From Palaemon carinicauda (taxonomy: Eukaryota > Arthropoda > Malacostraca > Decapoda > Palaemonidae): DNA of 64,000 nt. The notes under the pieces are model-generated. The model did no database searches. It was not told the origin of the DNA and was given only the letters and a program-made list of their open reading frames with translations. The position numbers were made by a program, and so were the translations under genes. The stretch is taken from positions 50,469,283-50,533,282 of the forward strand of contig NC_090768.1 of NCBI RefSeq assembly GCF_036898095.1, read 5' to 3'. Below, piece after piece: positions 12,201 to 26,400 of the stretch. The first letter of the stretch is position 1; the number at the start of each line of letters is the position of its first letter.

Positions 12201-15200
12201 TCACTGTTTTTTTATAGCCCCAGTCTGTAAATGATGACAGATTCTGCTGCCTATTTGCTGCTATACATACTTTTCATTACAAAAATGTAATCATTGTAAA
12301 ATCCTGCTTGATTTTTAGTAATTCTATGGCTTCATGAGAGGTACTAGTACACTGATTTTCCTTAAGATGAAAAGTTTTACAGTTTCAATTACTTAATGAG
12401 AACAACTTGACAGTTTTCTTTAAGGTGCGACGTAGCATCCGTGAATTTTCTGTCTCGTGTCTTTATCCCAGAGGGGTTTGCTTTACTGTAGGGACACAAC
12501 ACAACCATGGGTCATCTCTCTCTTTTTTAGCTGCGGCTTTGCTTTTTTTTCACTTTTTTTCTATTTTCTCCCACATTAATGTGCAAAATCCATCTTTTTC
12601 TCATCAAGCTATAAGCCTTGAAGTAAAAACATTATTCTTGGACTAACCTGTGGTTTCTTAATGTTTTAATTGATGGTCTAGTTGAATATTATACTGAAAA
12701 TCCTAGTAAAATTTTTCATGTGGTATCATGAGGACGAGGATTAAAACTGGTAGACGAGAATGACCATGAATGGGAGGTAAATTAGTTGTTTGCGGATGAT
12801 ACTGTACTGGTTGCAGACACAGAAGAGAAGATTGACCGACTAGTGACAGAATTTGGAAGGGTGTGTGAGAGAAGGAAGTTGAGAGTTAATGTGGGTAAGA
12901 GTAAGGTTATGAGATGTACGAGAAGGGAAGGTGATGTGAGGTTGAATGTCATGTTGAATAGAGAGTTACTTGAGGAGGTGGATCAGTTTAAGTACTTGGG
13001 GTCTGTTGTTGCAGCAAATGGTGGAGTGGAAGCAGATGTACGTAAGAGAGTGTATGAAGGTTCCAAAGTGTTGGGGTCAGTTAAGGGAGTAGTAAAAAAT
13101 AGAGGTTTGGGCATGAATGTAAAGAGAGTTCTATATGAGGAAGAGATTGTACCTACTGTGATGTCTGGATCGGAGTTGTGGGGAATGAAAGTGATGGAGA
13201 GACAGAAATTGAATGTGTTTGAGATGAAGTGTCTAAGGAGTATGGCTGGTGTATCTCGAGTAGATAGGATTAGGAACTAAGTAGTGAGGGTGAGAACGGG
13301 TGTAAGAAATGACTTATCAGCTAGAGTGGATATGAGTGTGTTAAGAGAATGGAAAATGGCTGTCTGCTAAAGAAGGCGATGAATGCAAGAGTTGATGGGA
13401 GAAGTACAAGAGGAAGGCCAGGGTTTGGGTGGATGGATGGAGTGAAGAAAGCTCTGGGTGATAGGAGGATAGATGTGAGTGGGGCAAGAGAGCGTGCTAG
13501 AAATAGGAATGAATGGCGAGCAATTGTGACGCAGTTCCGGAAGGCCCTGCTGCTTCCTCCGGTGCCTTAGATGACCGCGGAGGTAGCAGCAGTAGGGGAT
13601 TCAGCATTATGAAGCTTCATCTGTGGTGGATAATGGGGGAGGGTGGGCTGTGGCACCCTAGCAGTACCAGCTGAACTCGGTCCCTTGTCAGGCTGGGTGG
13701 AACGTAGAGTAGAGGTCCCCGTTTTGTTTTGTTTCATTTGTTGATGTCGGCTACCCCCAAAATTGGGGGAAGTGCCGTGGTATATGTATGTATGATGATG
13801 AGGCATACTGGGTACTAGTGTTCTTTCAATTGTGTACTAACATTTATAAATGAAATGATCCTAGAAGCCTGTTTGAATCACTTGATTAAAATTTTTGTCA
13901 TCTGATGTAGGGAGATGTGTTAAGAAGCTTCATATTTGTGTTTCTTCCCCTTTTTTTCTCGCAAATCTCTCGGTAGCATGCTTTTTCACCACAACTGCAT
14001 TGCTTCCTGCATTTAAATTTTCTTGAATTTTTAATTTTTTATCTATTCCTTGCTTCAATTTTCATCTCGCATGCAAGTATAGATCCTTTGGGAGAGAGTA
14101 ATGAGCTGAGAAATGTGGGAGTGTTTTCTTATACGTTATTTTATAACAACACTTATGATAGTATTAATTATGCTGTCATTTTACTGTAGTTTTGTTTACT
14201 GAGGTACTTGGCTTAATTTTTTATGTAAACAATTGTTATTAGGTGTTAACCCTTTTACTCCCAAGCTATTTGGAACTTTTCAACCCTTAACCCCCAGGCA
14301 TTTTTTTTTTTCAAGCGCATTTAGCAGTATATTTTTTTTAAATTGCTCTAACGGCCTTAATTTTTGTCATAGAGAGGTCAGGTTGGTCTCTTTCTCTTGA
14401 AAAATGCCTGAAATTCTTTAATAAATTATCAAAAACATGCAAAAAAAATTATAAATAGCAGTTTTTTTTTTGCAAGGATGTACCGGTACGTCCATGGGGG
14501 TAAAGGGATGAGTTTTGTGAAACGTACCAGTACGTCCTTTTTGGGGGTAAAACGGTTAATATACTGGAAAATATGAAGAATGAATAGCTTTATGGTTTAT
14601 TTCAAGCTTCAATTTTTCGAGTTACTAAATAGTAGTTTTTGAAACGTTAAATAATGACCACTCCAATTATTTTGTTTGTCCTTATTTTTGTTTACCTCTT
14701 AATCTGTACATTAGCATAACTTTCTCTCTAACAGACAAAACCAAGGGCATAAGATAAGCAAGAAAAAGGAAGCTCCTGTTCCTTATCGAGACAGTAAACT
14801 AACCAGGATATTCCAGAGCTTTTTCTTGGGTCGAGGCAAAGCTGCAATGATTGTCAACATTTGCAGATCCCCTCTATTATTTGATGAAACCATGCAGGTC
14901 CTCAAATTTTCTGCAATTGCCAAACAGGTATGTACTATAGTCCATTTCTTTTAGCGATGCATATTTGCACCGACTCGCAGCGGTGCCCTTTTAACTCGGA
15001 AAAGTTTCCTGATCGCTGATTGGTTGGACAAGATAATTCTAACCAATCGGCGATCAGGAAACTTTTCCGAGCTAAAAGGGCACCGCTGCGAGTCGGTGCA
15101 AATATGCATCGCTAAAAGAAATGGACTTTAGCGCTGCGGAATGTATAGAGCATAAGATGTTTTTTATTTTTTAATATTTTATTGAAACGCTAAATATTTA

Positions 15201-18200
15201 CATTCTACTTTCAGTATTGTTTAGGTATTTGAAAATTTTAAATATTTCTGATAAACTTCGCTTTAAAGCATTGTAGTTTTATCCTTATTTTATAAAGTAT
15301 AGCATTTTAACAAAACTGTCGAATCAGATTTAAAGTTTTACTATAGTTCATTTCTTTTAGCGAGGCATATTTGCACAGACTCGCAGCGGTGCCCTTTTAG
15401 CTTGGAAAAGTTTCCTGTTCGCTGATTGGTTGGACAAGATAATTCTAACCAATCAGATAGCCGGAAAATTTTCCGAGCTAAAAGGGCACCGCTGCGAGTT
15501 GGTGCAAATATGCCTCGCTAAAAGAAATGGACTATATATAGAACAAGACCAGAGGGAATGCATGAGAAGAGAGTAAGTTAATTTATGTTTGTAATTAATA
15601 ATTTGTAGAAGTTATGGGAAAGATATCCAAGTCGATTAGTCATATACGAGATGCTTATTTGTGTCTCGTATTCCAAATACTCAACAATAACTGTGCAAAA
15701 AAGTGTTATCGTTATCCATAAGCTGTTTCAATCAGCAACCATGGCCTGTGCAGTTATTAAGAGCTTTGCATCATATTTACCAGAGATGCAGACTTAACTG
15801 ACGTATGCTTTTGAATATACATACATACATATACCATGGCACTTCCCCCAATTTTGGGGGTAGCCGACATCAACAAAGAAACAAAAACAAAAAGGGGACC
15901 TCTACTCTCTACGTTCCTCCAGCCTAACAAGGGACTCAACCTAGTTCAGCTGGTACTGCTAGGGCGTCACAGCCCACCCTCCCACATTATCCACCACAGA
16001 TGAATATGATGATGTTAATTGCACATTCATTCTAAGTTTCAAAAGATCGTAAGTGATGCAAGTGTCGTGTTTTACATAGGTTTTTTATTATAATTTTTAA
16101 ACCTAAAGCTATAGGAGAATTGGATCCTGACTCGTTTCTGTCCCTATTTTTCGTTTTTACTTTTGTCTTTCCCTACCTAGCGGACTAACTTTATATTTGC
16201 TAAAATTTTTGCAATAATCATAAAGATAACATTTTAGTTACCCCAATGAGTCAAGAAATGTGACAGTGGTCTTTTTAAACTATTACATTAGTAATAATGC
16301 TGAAAAGTGCAAATTGCATTTCTTAGTTTAATGGTCTGAGGCCATAAAAAGTCGGTGTCCTGTGTAAAACTGTGTCACAGAAATGGTCGTCCTAAGAATA
16401 GAATTTTGCTCTATTTCCTATTTTCTGACTATTTTATCACCCTCTCGTTGTTTAGGAAAATATCGACTTTGATCTAAGCGAGATCTTTCATAACTGATTG
16501 CAAAACAAAATGTACTTTTTTGAGAAAGATGCAGAATAATGCAACATTTGATGTAATGTATGAAAGCATTTATAACCATGTTCCTTACATGAACTTTCTA
16601 GGCTTTGTTGCTTTGGGTTTCTTGTTAAGCACTATTAATCTGCTTGGGGACTGAGGAACCAATTTTCATCTCGAAAACAGTCGTATCAAAATTGTATTTT
16701 CCAATTATAGTATGGAAACATATTTTGTTCAGTACAAAACTTACGAATAGAGGTTAAATTTTTCTGTAAAAGATTATTTGTTCCAACACAGGGACTTACC
16801 TGGAACTACTTTCTTAGGAGTTACCTGGAACCTCCTCTCAACCGACTAGAGTTTTGTGTAGTTTACCCTACTTCCGTTTTCTGTGATGGTAGGCCTAGGC
16901 GGAAGGATACGTGCCCTGAGGGCAATCTTGAGGCAGGCCTCATGTTAGCTTGGGTCTCGACCTTTAGTAAGTTCTCTGGTCACGTCGTGATATCATCTCG
17001 ACGCTCTCCGTATCTCAGTGCGACCCTTTGTGTCCCCGACTCTTCTGTTCCACGTGTGTTTCCTCGTGGTCCGTTGTGCTTTCGCGCTTATAACTTAATT
17101 CCCTCGTGTTTTCCCTTGTGTTTATTAGTATTCTCTTATCATTTTCCGCTACGTTCCTGTGTCTGTTCTCGGTAAGTATGTTAGGAAAAAGACAAATTAC
17201 TAAAAATTTGTGATATTCATATTGCTAAATACAATTTTCAAGACAGATAGCCCCCTAAATGATTACAATTTTTTCTTTTAATGCAGGTAGCCATAAGTCA
17301 CTCGAAGGAACCCGAGCGTCAAGTCGCTGTCGTCCCGAAACGATCAAGCCAGTTTTCAAAATTTGTGAGGCAGTCGTTAAACTCATCAGGTCGACTGTCT
17401 GTCCCATGGATTAAAGGTCCATGTAATATGAGCTTTGGGGCAAGGTATTTATATGTTTATTCATTATCTTTTCATTGGATACTGTTTCTGAAGAATTTTT
17501 TACCGTGATAATTCTTGCATTCAATGTTTAATGAATTTATTAAAGTTTTACGTACCACGTACTGGTAACTATATAATTATGCAATACTAAATGATGTTTA
17601 TCAAAATACTTCTATTAGGAAGAATATTCCTATTCCTATAAGAGAATTCTAATAGTTCACATTATTTTAGCAGTGAAAAGAATGAAGATTCAATGGTCAT
17701 TCACGAAGAACCACAGGAAGCCATTGAAGAGGAGGAAGACCATGAAGATGAAAGATGTGAGGTGAGTAATAATTTTCTTTTCAGACCCCCTGCCCAATCC
17801 TTTTCATTCTAATCATACCTCCTACCATATCTGATTTTAACATATTGTTTATCCCTTTTTCTCCGATCTTTCTTTTTATGACTACTACTAATCTTAGAAG
17901 TACAGGGTGGTTTTAGAAGAGGTAGGGGTTGTATGAATCAGATTTTTACAGTTAGGCAGATATGCAAGAAATATTTAGCAAAAGGTAAGGGGGTGTATGT
18001 TGCATTTATGGTTCTGGAGAAAGCGTATGATAGAGTTGATAGGGAAGCAATGTGGAATGTTATGAGTTTATATGGAGTTGGTGCAAGGTTGTTGCAAGCA
18101 GTGAAAAGTTTCTACAAAGGTAGTAAAGCATGTGTTAGGATAGGAAATGAAGTGAGCGATTGGTTTCCAGTGAGGGTGGGGCTGAGACAGGGATGTGTGA

Positions 18201-21200
18201 TGTCGCCGTGGTTGTTTAACTTGTATGTTGATGGAATGGTGAGAGAGGTGAATGCTTGAGTGCTTGGACGAGGATTGAAACTGGTAGACGAGAATGACCA
18301 CGAATGGGAAGTAAATCAGTTGTTGTTTGCGGATGATACTGTACTGGTTGCAGACGAGGAAGAGAAGCTTGGCCGATTAGTGACAGAATTTGGAAGGGTG
18401 TGTGAGAGAAGGAAGTTGAGAGTTAATGTGGGTAAGAGTAAGGTTACGAGATGTACGGGAAGGGAAGGTGGTGCGAGGTTGATTGTCATGTTGAATGGAG
18501 AGTTACTTGAGGAGGTGGATCCGTTCAAGTACTTGGGATCTGTTGTTGCAGCAAATGGTGGAGTGGAAGCAGATGCACGTCAGAGAGTGAATGAAGGATG
18601 CAAAGTGTTGGGGGCAGTTAAGGGTATAGTAAAAAATAGAGGGTTGGGCATGAATGTAAAGAGAGTTCTGTATGAGAAAATAATTGTACCAACTGTGATG
18701 TCTGGATCGGAGTTGTGGGGAATGAAAGTGACGGAGAGACAAATTGAATGTGTTTGAGATGAAGTGTCTCAGGAGTATGGCTGGTGTATCTCGAGTATAT
18801 GGGGTTAGGAACGAAGTGGTGAGGGTGAGAACGGGTGTAAGAAATGAGTTAGCAGCTAAAGTGGATATGAATGTGTTGAGGTGGTTTGGCCATGTTGAGA
18901 GAATGAAAAATGGCTGTCTGTTAAAGAAGGTGATGAATGCAAGAGTTGATGGGAGAAGTACAAGAGGAAGGCCAAGGTTTGGGTGGATGGATGGAGTGAA
19001 GGAAGCTCTGGGTGATAGGAGGATAGATGTGAGAGAGGCAAGAGAGCGTGCTAGAAATAGGAATGAATGGTGAGCGATTGTGACGCAGTTCCGGTAGGCC
19101 CTGTTGCTTCCTCCGGTACTTTGGAAGACCGCGGAGGTAGCAGCAGTAGGGGATTCAGCGTTATGAAGCTTCATCTGTGGTGGACAACGGGGGAGGGTGG
19201 GCTATGGCACCCCTAGCAGTACCAGCCGAACTCGGTCGAGTCCCTTGTCAGGCTGGGAGGAGGGTAGAGAGGAGAGGTCCCCTTTTTTGTTTCATTTGTT
19301 TGATGTCGGCCAACCCCCAAAATTGGGGGAAGTGCCTTGGTATATGTATGTATGTATAATGTTCAGAGTATTAGTAATAATGATTTGTCTTATCAACATA
19401 ATTGTTTGCTGGTGTTAAGTAGTCTGCATATAGTTTCCCTTCCAAGTAACCAATTTCACTGAAAAAGCATCTTAATGTTGTGTATGAGCTTAATTATGTA
19501 GTGTGTGATTGCTAATGCTGATTGTTTAGATTTAAATTTCTTGTCATACAAAGGAAGGGAAGTAAAATTTTGAAAAATAGCTCTCACCTTATAATGACAC
19601 TTGGCATAAGTTCTGTGGGGTTTCCAACACCGTACTCTGACCTCGTACATGTACTTGACCCTTTTTATGTTCTGATGTTGTATTTATAGAACATGTCTTG
19701 GCATCTTGAACTTATCCTTTTTATCTCTTAATTTTGATGTTCATTTTTCAATGCTAAGTCCTGTATCTAATAAGCTTTGCGCTTAACCCTTTTACCCCTA
19801 AAGGACGTACTGGTACGTTTCACAAAACTCATCCCTTTACCCCCATGGATGTACCGGTACGTCCTTGCAAAAAAATGCTATAAATTTTTTTTTTTTCATA
19901 TATTTGATAATTTTTTGAAAAAATTCAGGCATTTTCCAAGAGAATGAGACCAATCTGACCTCTCTATGACAAAAATTAAGGCTGTTAGAGCAATTTAAAA
20001 AAAATATACTGCAAAATGTGCTGGGGAAAAAATAACCCCTTGGGGGTTAAGGGTTGGAAATTTCCAAAGAGCCTGGGGGTAAAAGGTTAAGACCTTTCAA
20101 AAGGAGAAATTGTGTACAATAGATAAAAAGTGTTTGATTTAGTGCAAAGCAGAATACAAAATGATAAAATTCTTCAAAAGTATTCAACCATTTAGAAATA
20201 TCAGTAGGAATTCATGATATATTTGTAGGCTAACTCACTAGTATCAGCAAGATCAGCTGTTTGAAATAATCTAGAGTAACTGGATTGGTTGTAATGAGCT
20301 GGATGCTTAAGTTAATCATCTTAGACTTGAGAACTTTTCAACTTGGTAAATCACTCTTGTAATAAAATATTTCAAGAACAGTACATACATACATATACCA
20401 AGGCACTTCCCCCAATTTTGGGGGGTAGCCGACATCAACAAAGAAACAAAAACAAAAAGGGGGACCTCTACTCTCTACGTTCCTCCCAGCCTAACAAGGG
20501 ACTCAACCGAGTTCAGCTGGTACTGCTAGGGTGTCACAGCCCACCCTCCCACATTATCCACCACAGATGAAGCTTCATAATGCTGAATCCCCTACTGCTG
20601 CTACCTCCGCGGTCATCTAAGGCATCGGAGGCAGCAGCAGGGCCTACCGGAACTGCATCACAATCGCTCGCCATTCATTCCTATTTCTAGCACGCTCTCT
20701 TGCCTCGCTCACACCTATCCTCCTATCACCCAGAGCTTCCTTCACTCCATCCATCCACCCAAAGAACAGTAAAAAAATTAAATAAGATTTATCAGATATA
20801 AACTATAAAAACTTCAAAAAACTAAAAGGAAGAGAATTAAGATAGAACAGCATGCCCAAGTGTACCCCAAGCAAGAAAACTTTAATCCAAGACAGTGGAA
20901 AGCCATGGTACAGGGGCTATGGCACTACCCAAGACCAGAGAACAGTGGTTTGATTTTGGAGTGTCCTCCTAGAAGAGCTGCATACCATAGCTAAAGAGTC
21001 TTCTACTCTTACCAAGAGGAAAGCAGCTACTAAACAATTACATTGCTGTAGTTAACCCTTTGAGCGAAGAAGAATTGTTACATAGTTCACGTTTTGTGTA
21101 CGGTGTAAGGTGAATTCTGTCTAACAAGGAGGATTGTGATACACGCCTACTTATTTATCTATCGAGCAGTATTTTATTATCGTAATTATGGAAGAAAGAT

Positions 21201-22545
21201 GGTTCTTCATGTTAGTTCAAAGAGGTTATTTGCTTAAATAATGTAAAGAATCACAAATTGTTTGTGGTTCAATTGAAATCAGAGTTTGTTCCAACACAGA
21301 GACTTACCTCGAACTACTTTCTTAGGAGTTACCTGGAATCTCCTCTCAACCGACCAGAGTTTTGTGTAGTCTACCCTACTTCCGTTTTCTGTGGGGACTA
21401 ACCCAGGCGTAAGGAGAACGTGCCCTGCGGGTAGTCCTGAGCTAGGTCGGCGTTAGCTTGGGTCTCGCTCGTCAGTAAGTTCTTCGGATGGTACAAAAAG
21501 TTATTCAAGGGCAGAAAGGATAGGAGCGCTCCACACGACTTCCCGGCTCTAGGCCCAGGACAACGGCGGGTCTGCTCCATCACAACACAACCACAAGACA
21601 CAGGCACGAAGGGAAGGGATAAGGAAAACACTTGGGAAGCACAAGGGAAATACGCGAACACGCGAGAACACAAGGGAGAGCAGAGAGACACCATGCGGTA
21701 ACCACGTGGGACACACGAGTCGGGGACACAAAGGGTCGCAAGAGAATGGAGAGCGGCGTGATGGTATCACGACGCGACCAGAGAACTTACTGACGAGCGA
21801 GACCCAAGCTAACGCCGACCTAGCTCAGGACTACCCTCAGGGCACGTTCTCCTTACGCCTGGGTTGGTCCCCACAGAAAACGGAAGTAGGGTAGACTACA
21901 GTGAACCCTCGTTTATCGCGGTAGATAGGTTCCAGACCCGGCCGCGATAGGTGTAAATCCGCGAAGTAGTGACACCATATTTACCTATTTATTTAACATG
22001 TATATTCAGACTTTTAAAACCTTCCCTTGTACGTAGTACTGTTAACAAACTACCCTTTAATGTACAGAACACTTAATGCATGTACTAACGTACCCTAAAC
22101 TAAAACAGGCACAAATATTAAGGGCGACTTTATATCATGCGTTTCCTAAACACGCCAAAAAGCACGATAAAAAATGGCAACCAATGTTTTGTTTACGTTT
22201 ATCTCTGATTATAATGAAGAAACAAACGCATTTACACATCTGTGTATAGGTTAGTTTCTGCATCGATTATATTGATTATTCAGTACAGTATGTTGATTTG
22301 GTTATTACTAATGTTTTACTCAATTTTTCTTAGGACTTCCAAATGAAATGTTTTTCTTTATGACGCCGCCTGAAACGACAGCGTCATAAAGTACGCTCAG
22401 TAAACAAACTAAGGAATTTAACGCGCATGATGAAAGTGATAAATAATGATATTACAGTAAAAGCTTTAATAAAATATGTTATTACAAATATTATTTACCG
22501 TATCTATATAAAATCATACATACGTAGCAAAGCAGGAAAACAATC

Positions 22546-22612
<67 letters not shown>

Positions 22613-22807
22613 TGTTTTACATACGTAAATGTAAATTTAAAAAAAAAAAATAGCCCCATTTCATATAAAATAGATTACAAATATTTTACTTTATCATATT
22701 ACAGTAGTCTGTATAACACTGTAAAGTTCAGTACAGTATGTTGTTGTTAAAGTCGTGGCGATGAAATTCTCACAAAACAAAAACACGCCATTTGAGTACA
22801 ACAGCTG

Positions 22808-22880
<73 letters not shown>

Positions 22881-23347
22881 GTTATACAATACTTACATTT
22901 AGATGAAGAAACTAAAATTAGTTTTCTTAGTGTCAATTAAATACGAAACGAAATAATTAGGCCGAGTCTACATCAATTTCAATCATAGCTAAAAATACGG
23001 CATCCGATTTCATCAGCAAACCCCTATTTTTTGGGAAATATCATTTTATTCTAGAAAATTGCCACTCTTTAAATAGTTAATTGCACATTAAGAAAGCGTG
23101 TACTTTTGTTTTTAAATTTCGGGTTTGTTTTAAAAATCGAGTATTGTTGACTTCTTTTTTTTTTACTTTTGGCTGTGATTAGATCAGCTGTCATCTAGCT
23201 GCCGCTCTTGAGTGTGTACGAATACACTAACAAAGTATCATTTATACCATTTCTTAACTTATTCAAACCGTCTACAGTATACAGTTGATATTACATAAGC
23301 ACCAATGTGTTATAACCTATCAGATTTTTTTGTTTATTACATTTAAA

Positions 23348-23431
<84 letters not shown>

Positions 23432-26400
23432 GGCTACTTTTCACTACCTCCCATTCCTTACCTCTCTCTATCTCTCTAACAAATGATATCTTTGTTGCTC
23501 CTCAAAGTTTCATTTATATTGAAAATCAATCACGATTCAATTTTCCTTACTTTCTCCAATCTCGCACCATCGGTTACATCCCGGTATTTTCGATATTACT
23601 GGAAAATCCGCGATATATGTATATACATGGGTTATGAAAAAAATCCGCGAAGTGGTGAATCCGCAATGGTCGAACCGCGAAGTAGCGAGAGTTCACTGTA
23701 CACAAAACTCTGGTCGGTTGAGAGGAGATTCCAGGTCATTCCTAAGAAAGTAGTTCTCAGTAAGTATGTTAGGAAAAATACAAATTACTTAAAATTTGTG
23801 ATTTTAGTTGTAATTCTTTTTCTGCTTTTCAGATATTGCCACTTGAAATACCAGCTGAATGTAGTGAAGCTTTTAACTTTTAGCGATTAAGCAAATACAA
23901 ACCATGCTATTTACATAGGGTTTCCTTTCGGCGTAGCTGAAATGACGAGCCATTAAAGTTTTAACGAGGGTTTTGATTTTTACAGGCTATGCGGAAAATG
24001 ATTCAGCAACTTCGGGACAGACTTTTCCAGGAACACAAGGATAAATTGGAGTTGGAAGAACGTCTGAGAGAGGAGATTTGCAAAGAGTATTCTCAACAAA
24101 TAGTTGAAATAGAAAACTCCTGGAGGTGAGAATTACTTGGGATGTTTGTCCTGATGGAAATTAGTTTCTTGGCAACCTCATCAATTAAAGTCTATATGAC
24201 CTTGTTTTTTTTTGTTCCAGCAGCATTCTTAGTTTCACCTGACTTCATTAGTTAAGATGCAAGTCTGTGAAAGATATTTATAATTTTACATGTACATATT
24301 GGTGTATAATCTGCATAGTGTTTATATATTAGTATATACTAGTTCCCATTTAGACACCTTTTCTATCATTCTTATCATAGTAAATTGACACAGGAGTAAA
24401 CCCATATAAATGACACATGTTTGTATAGCTATGAAAAATACAAATTGCATTCAAAATTTGTAGTTTTCTTGCATGTTCAGGTTTTCAAGAGAATTTTCTT
24501 GATTTTGCTGTCACTGCTCAATGGAGACAGTGAAATGGTAGATTAGGCCTCTAGTTTCACTGACTTCGTATTACTTTTTATTGTTGGAAAACTTTCATTA
24601 TCGGGCGGTCGCCAATACTGGATGATAGCATCTTGTATAGCCTAGCATGGATACCTGCCTCCAGTATGATTGTTCACCCTTTGGATTTGAATGAAACTAA
24701 ACAATGAAGTTTTTCTTCCATGGACTTGAAGAACTATTAGTATGGCCCTTTGATTTCACTTATTCTCAAAGAAAAATGGTTGGAGATTGCTATTGAAGGG
24801 TATAAGTTCAACAATTCACTTGCTACCTTTTGAAAACGAAGAATAACAGGAGGTCACGGAAAACATCCACAGTCTATCGTGACTACAAGTGTACCTCTGA
24901 AGATGGAGTGCCATTGCTGAGAAGTTTTAGTGGTTTAACTAAGATGTGGGATTAATGTTGCAGTAAAAGCAATATTCACCTTTTGAGCTAGAATCCATGC
25001 AGTGTGGCTTCATTTTAGAATTTCCCAGTGTTGCTAAAATTTTGGGATGCAGACGTTATGGTCACGGGTATTCATATACTCCGGATAGCAAGGTTGGTAG
25101 CGTCGCGGATTTCTATTATAGAGGTCCCGAGTTCGGTCCCCGCCAGGGACACGAATACCGTGAGACCTTCTACCGGGGGGTACTCCCAGGGCGGCGCCTG
25201 GGGGGGAGGTTAGAGGAGACTTGTGATAGTCCCTGCTGGCTAATGGTCACCCGAGGAGGACGATGTAAATCGTCTCTGTGGAGACCTAAAACCCGCAACT
25301 TTAACTTTTAACTTTAACATAGTACTTGACCTCATGTTTATAGAGGAGGGTGGTTCCCAATTTCAGATGCTGTTACCTGGTCCTTATTTCACTCAATCTT
25401 CCCTGAACTTTAGCTTTGCATCGTTGACATTCCATTGAATTGAAATGGTAAAGAATATCGGAAATCATTGGATGTACGATTAGAAATTATACTAGCAGCA
25501 AAAAAGATGCATTAGCATCCTTGCCTCTTGATAAGGGGGTTTATCGTTGCCCTTTAGTAGTTATAATTCATTCCTTCAATTAGCAATATTCTTTGATAGG
25601 CTACAGCGACCAGGAACAAAAATTGTTACTCTGGTCGTTTAAGTTTTGGTGCTCCAGCAAAGTTTTGTCCATTATAAACAGATTACATCAATGGTACAAG
25701 AATTGTAGCTGTGTATGTTTTATGTTTAGAATATTTCTTAGATATTTGTATGATATGTACGGATAAGAGTTTGCTAAATGTGCTACATACATACATATAC
25801 CAAAGGCACTTCCCCCAATTTTGGGGGGTAGCCAACATCAACAATGAAACAAAACAAAAAAGGGGACATCTACTCTCTACGTTCCTCCAGCCTAACCAGG
25901 GACTCAGCCGAGTTCAGCTGGTACTGCTAGGGTGCCACAGCCCAACCTCCCACATCCACCACAGATGAAGCTTCATAACACTGAATCCCCTACTGCTGCT
26001 ACCTCCGCGGTCATCTAAGGCACCGGAGGAAGCAGCAGGGCCTACCGGAACTGCGTCACAATCGCTCGCCATTCATTCCTATTTCTAGCACGCTCTCTTG
26101 CCTCTCTCACATCTATCCTCCTATCACCCAGAGCTTTCTTCACACCATCCATCCACCCAAACCTTGGCCTTCCTCTTGTGCTAGAATACCTAAATTAGAA
26201 CAAGCTACAGTTATGGCTGTCTTCAACCTGAAGGTTACTCAGAGTTAAAGATAGACTGTGGCTTGCAAAAGCCATCAGTTACTGCCAGTATCTGCTAGAT
26301 TGTCTCATCAGTTTATTATAAGGAAAAATAGAGCAAATTTTTTTAGCTTTAGGGGTAAATCTTGATAAAACAATCTTATGAACATCAAGTGAGTATAGAA

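Larger units (their letters stand above)
21899..23698. mobile_element. Tigger/pogo-like DNA element, non-autonomous, 1.8 kb
   Basis: Flanked by a TA duplication (21897-21898 and 23699-23700). Termini are inverted: CAGTGAACCCTCGTTTATCG at the left and GCGAAGTAGCGAGAGTTCACTG at the right, with a CCGCGA motif at both ends. CAGT...CCGCG termini and TA targets are known for pogo/Tigger elements of the Tc1/mariner superfamily. No transposase ORF is visible. The interior is AT-rich with three long (GA)/(TC) tracts. It splits a family B repeat exactly at a TA (GTAGAC-TA-CACAAAAC). Confidence 0.85.

Noticed and set aside
16942..17508. Separate gene formed by ORFs at 16942-17175 and 17281-17508
   Set aside because: The first lies within a dispersed repeat. 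The second is exon 8 of the kinesin gene read past its donor.
21398..21894. ORFs with Cys/Pro-rich peptides around 21400-21890
   Set aside because: They lie in the inverted family B repeat and occur in both orientations with no family signature.
22427..23479. ORFs rich in RE or SL repeats
   Set aside because: They are read from (GA)n/(TC)n microsatellites.
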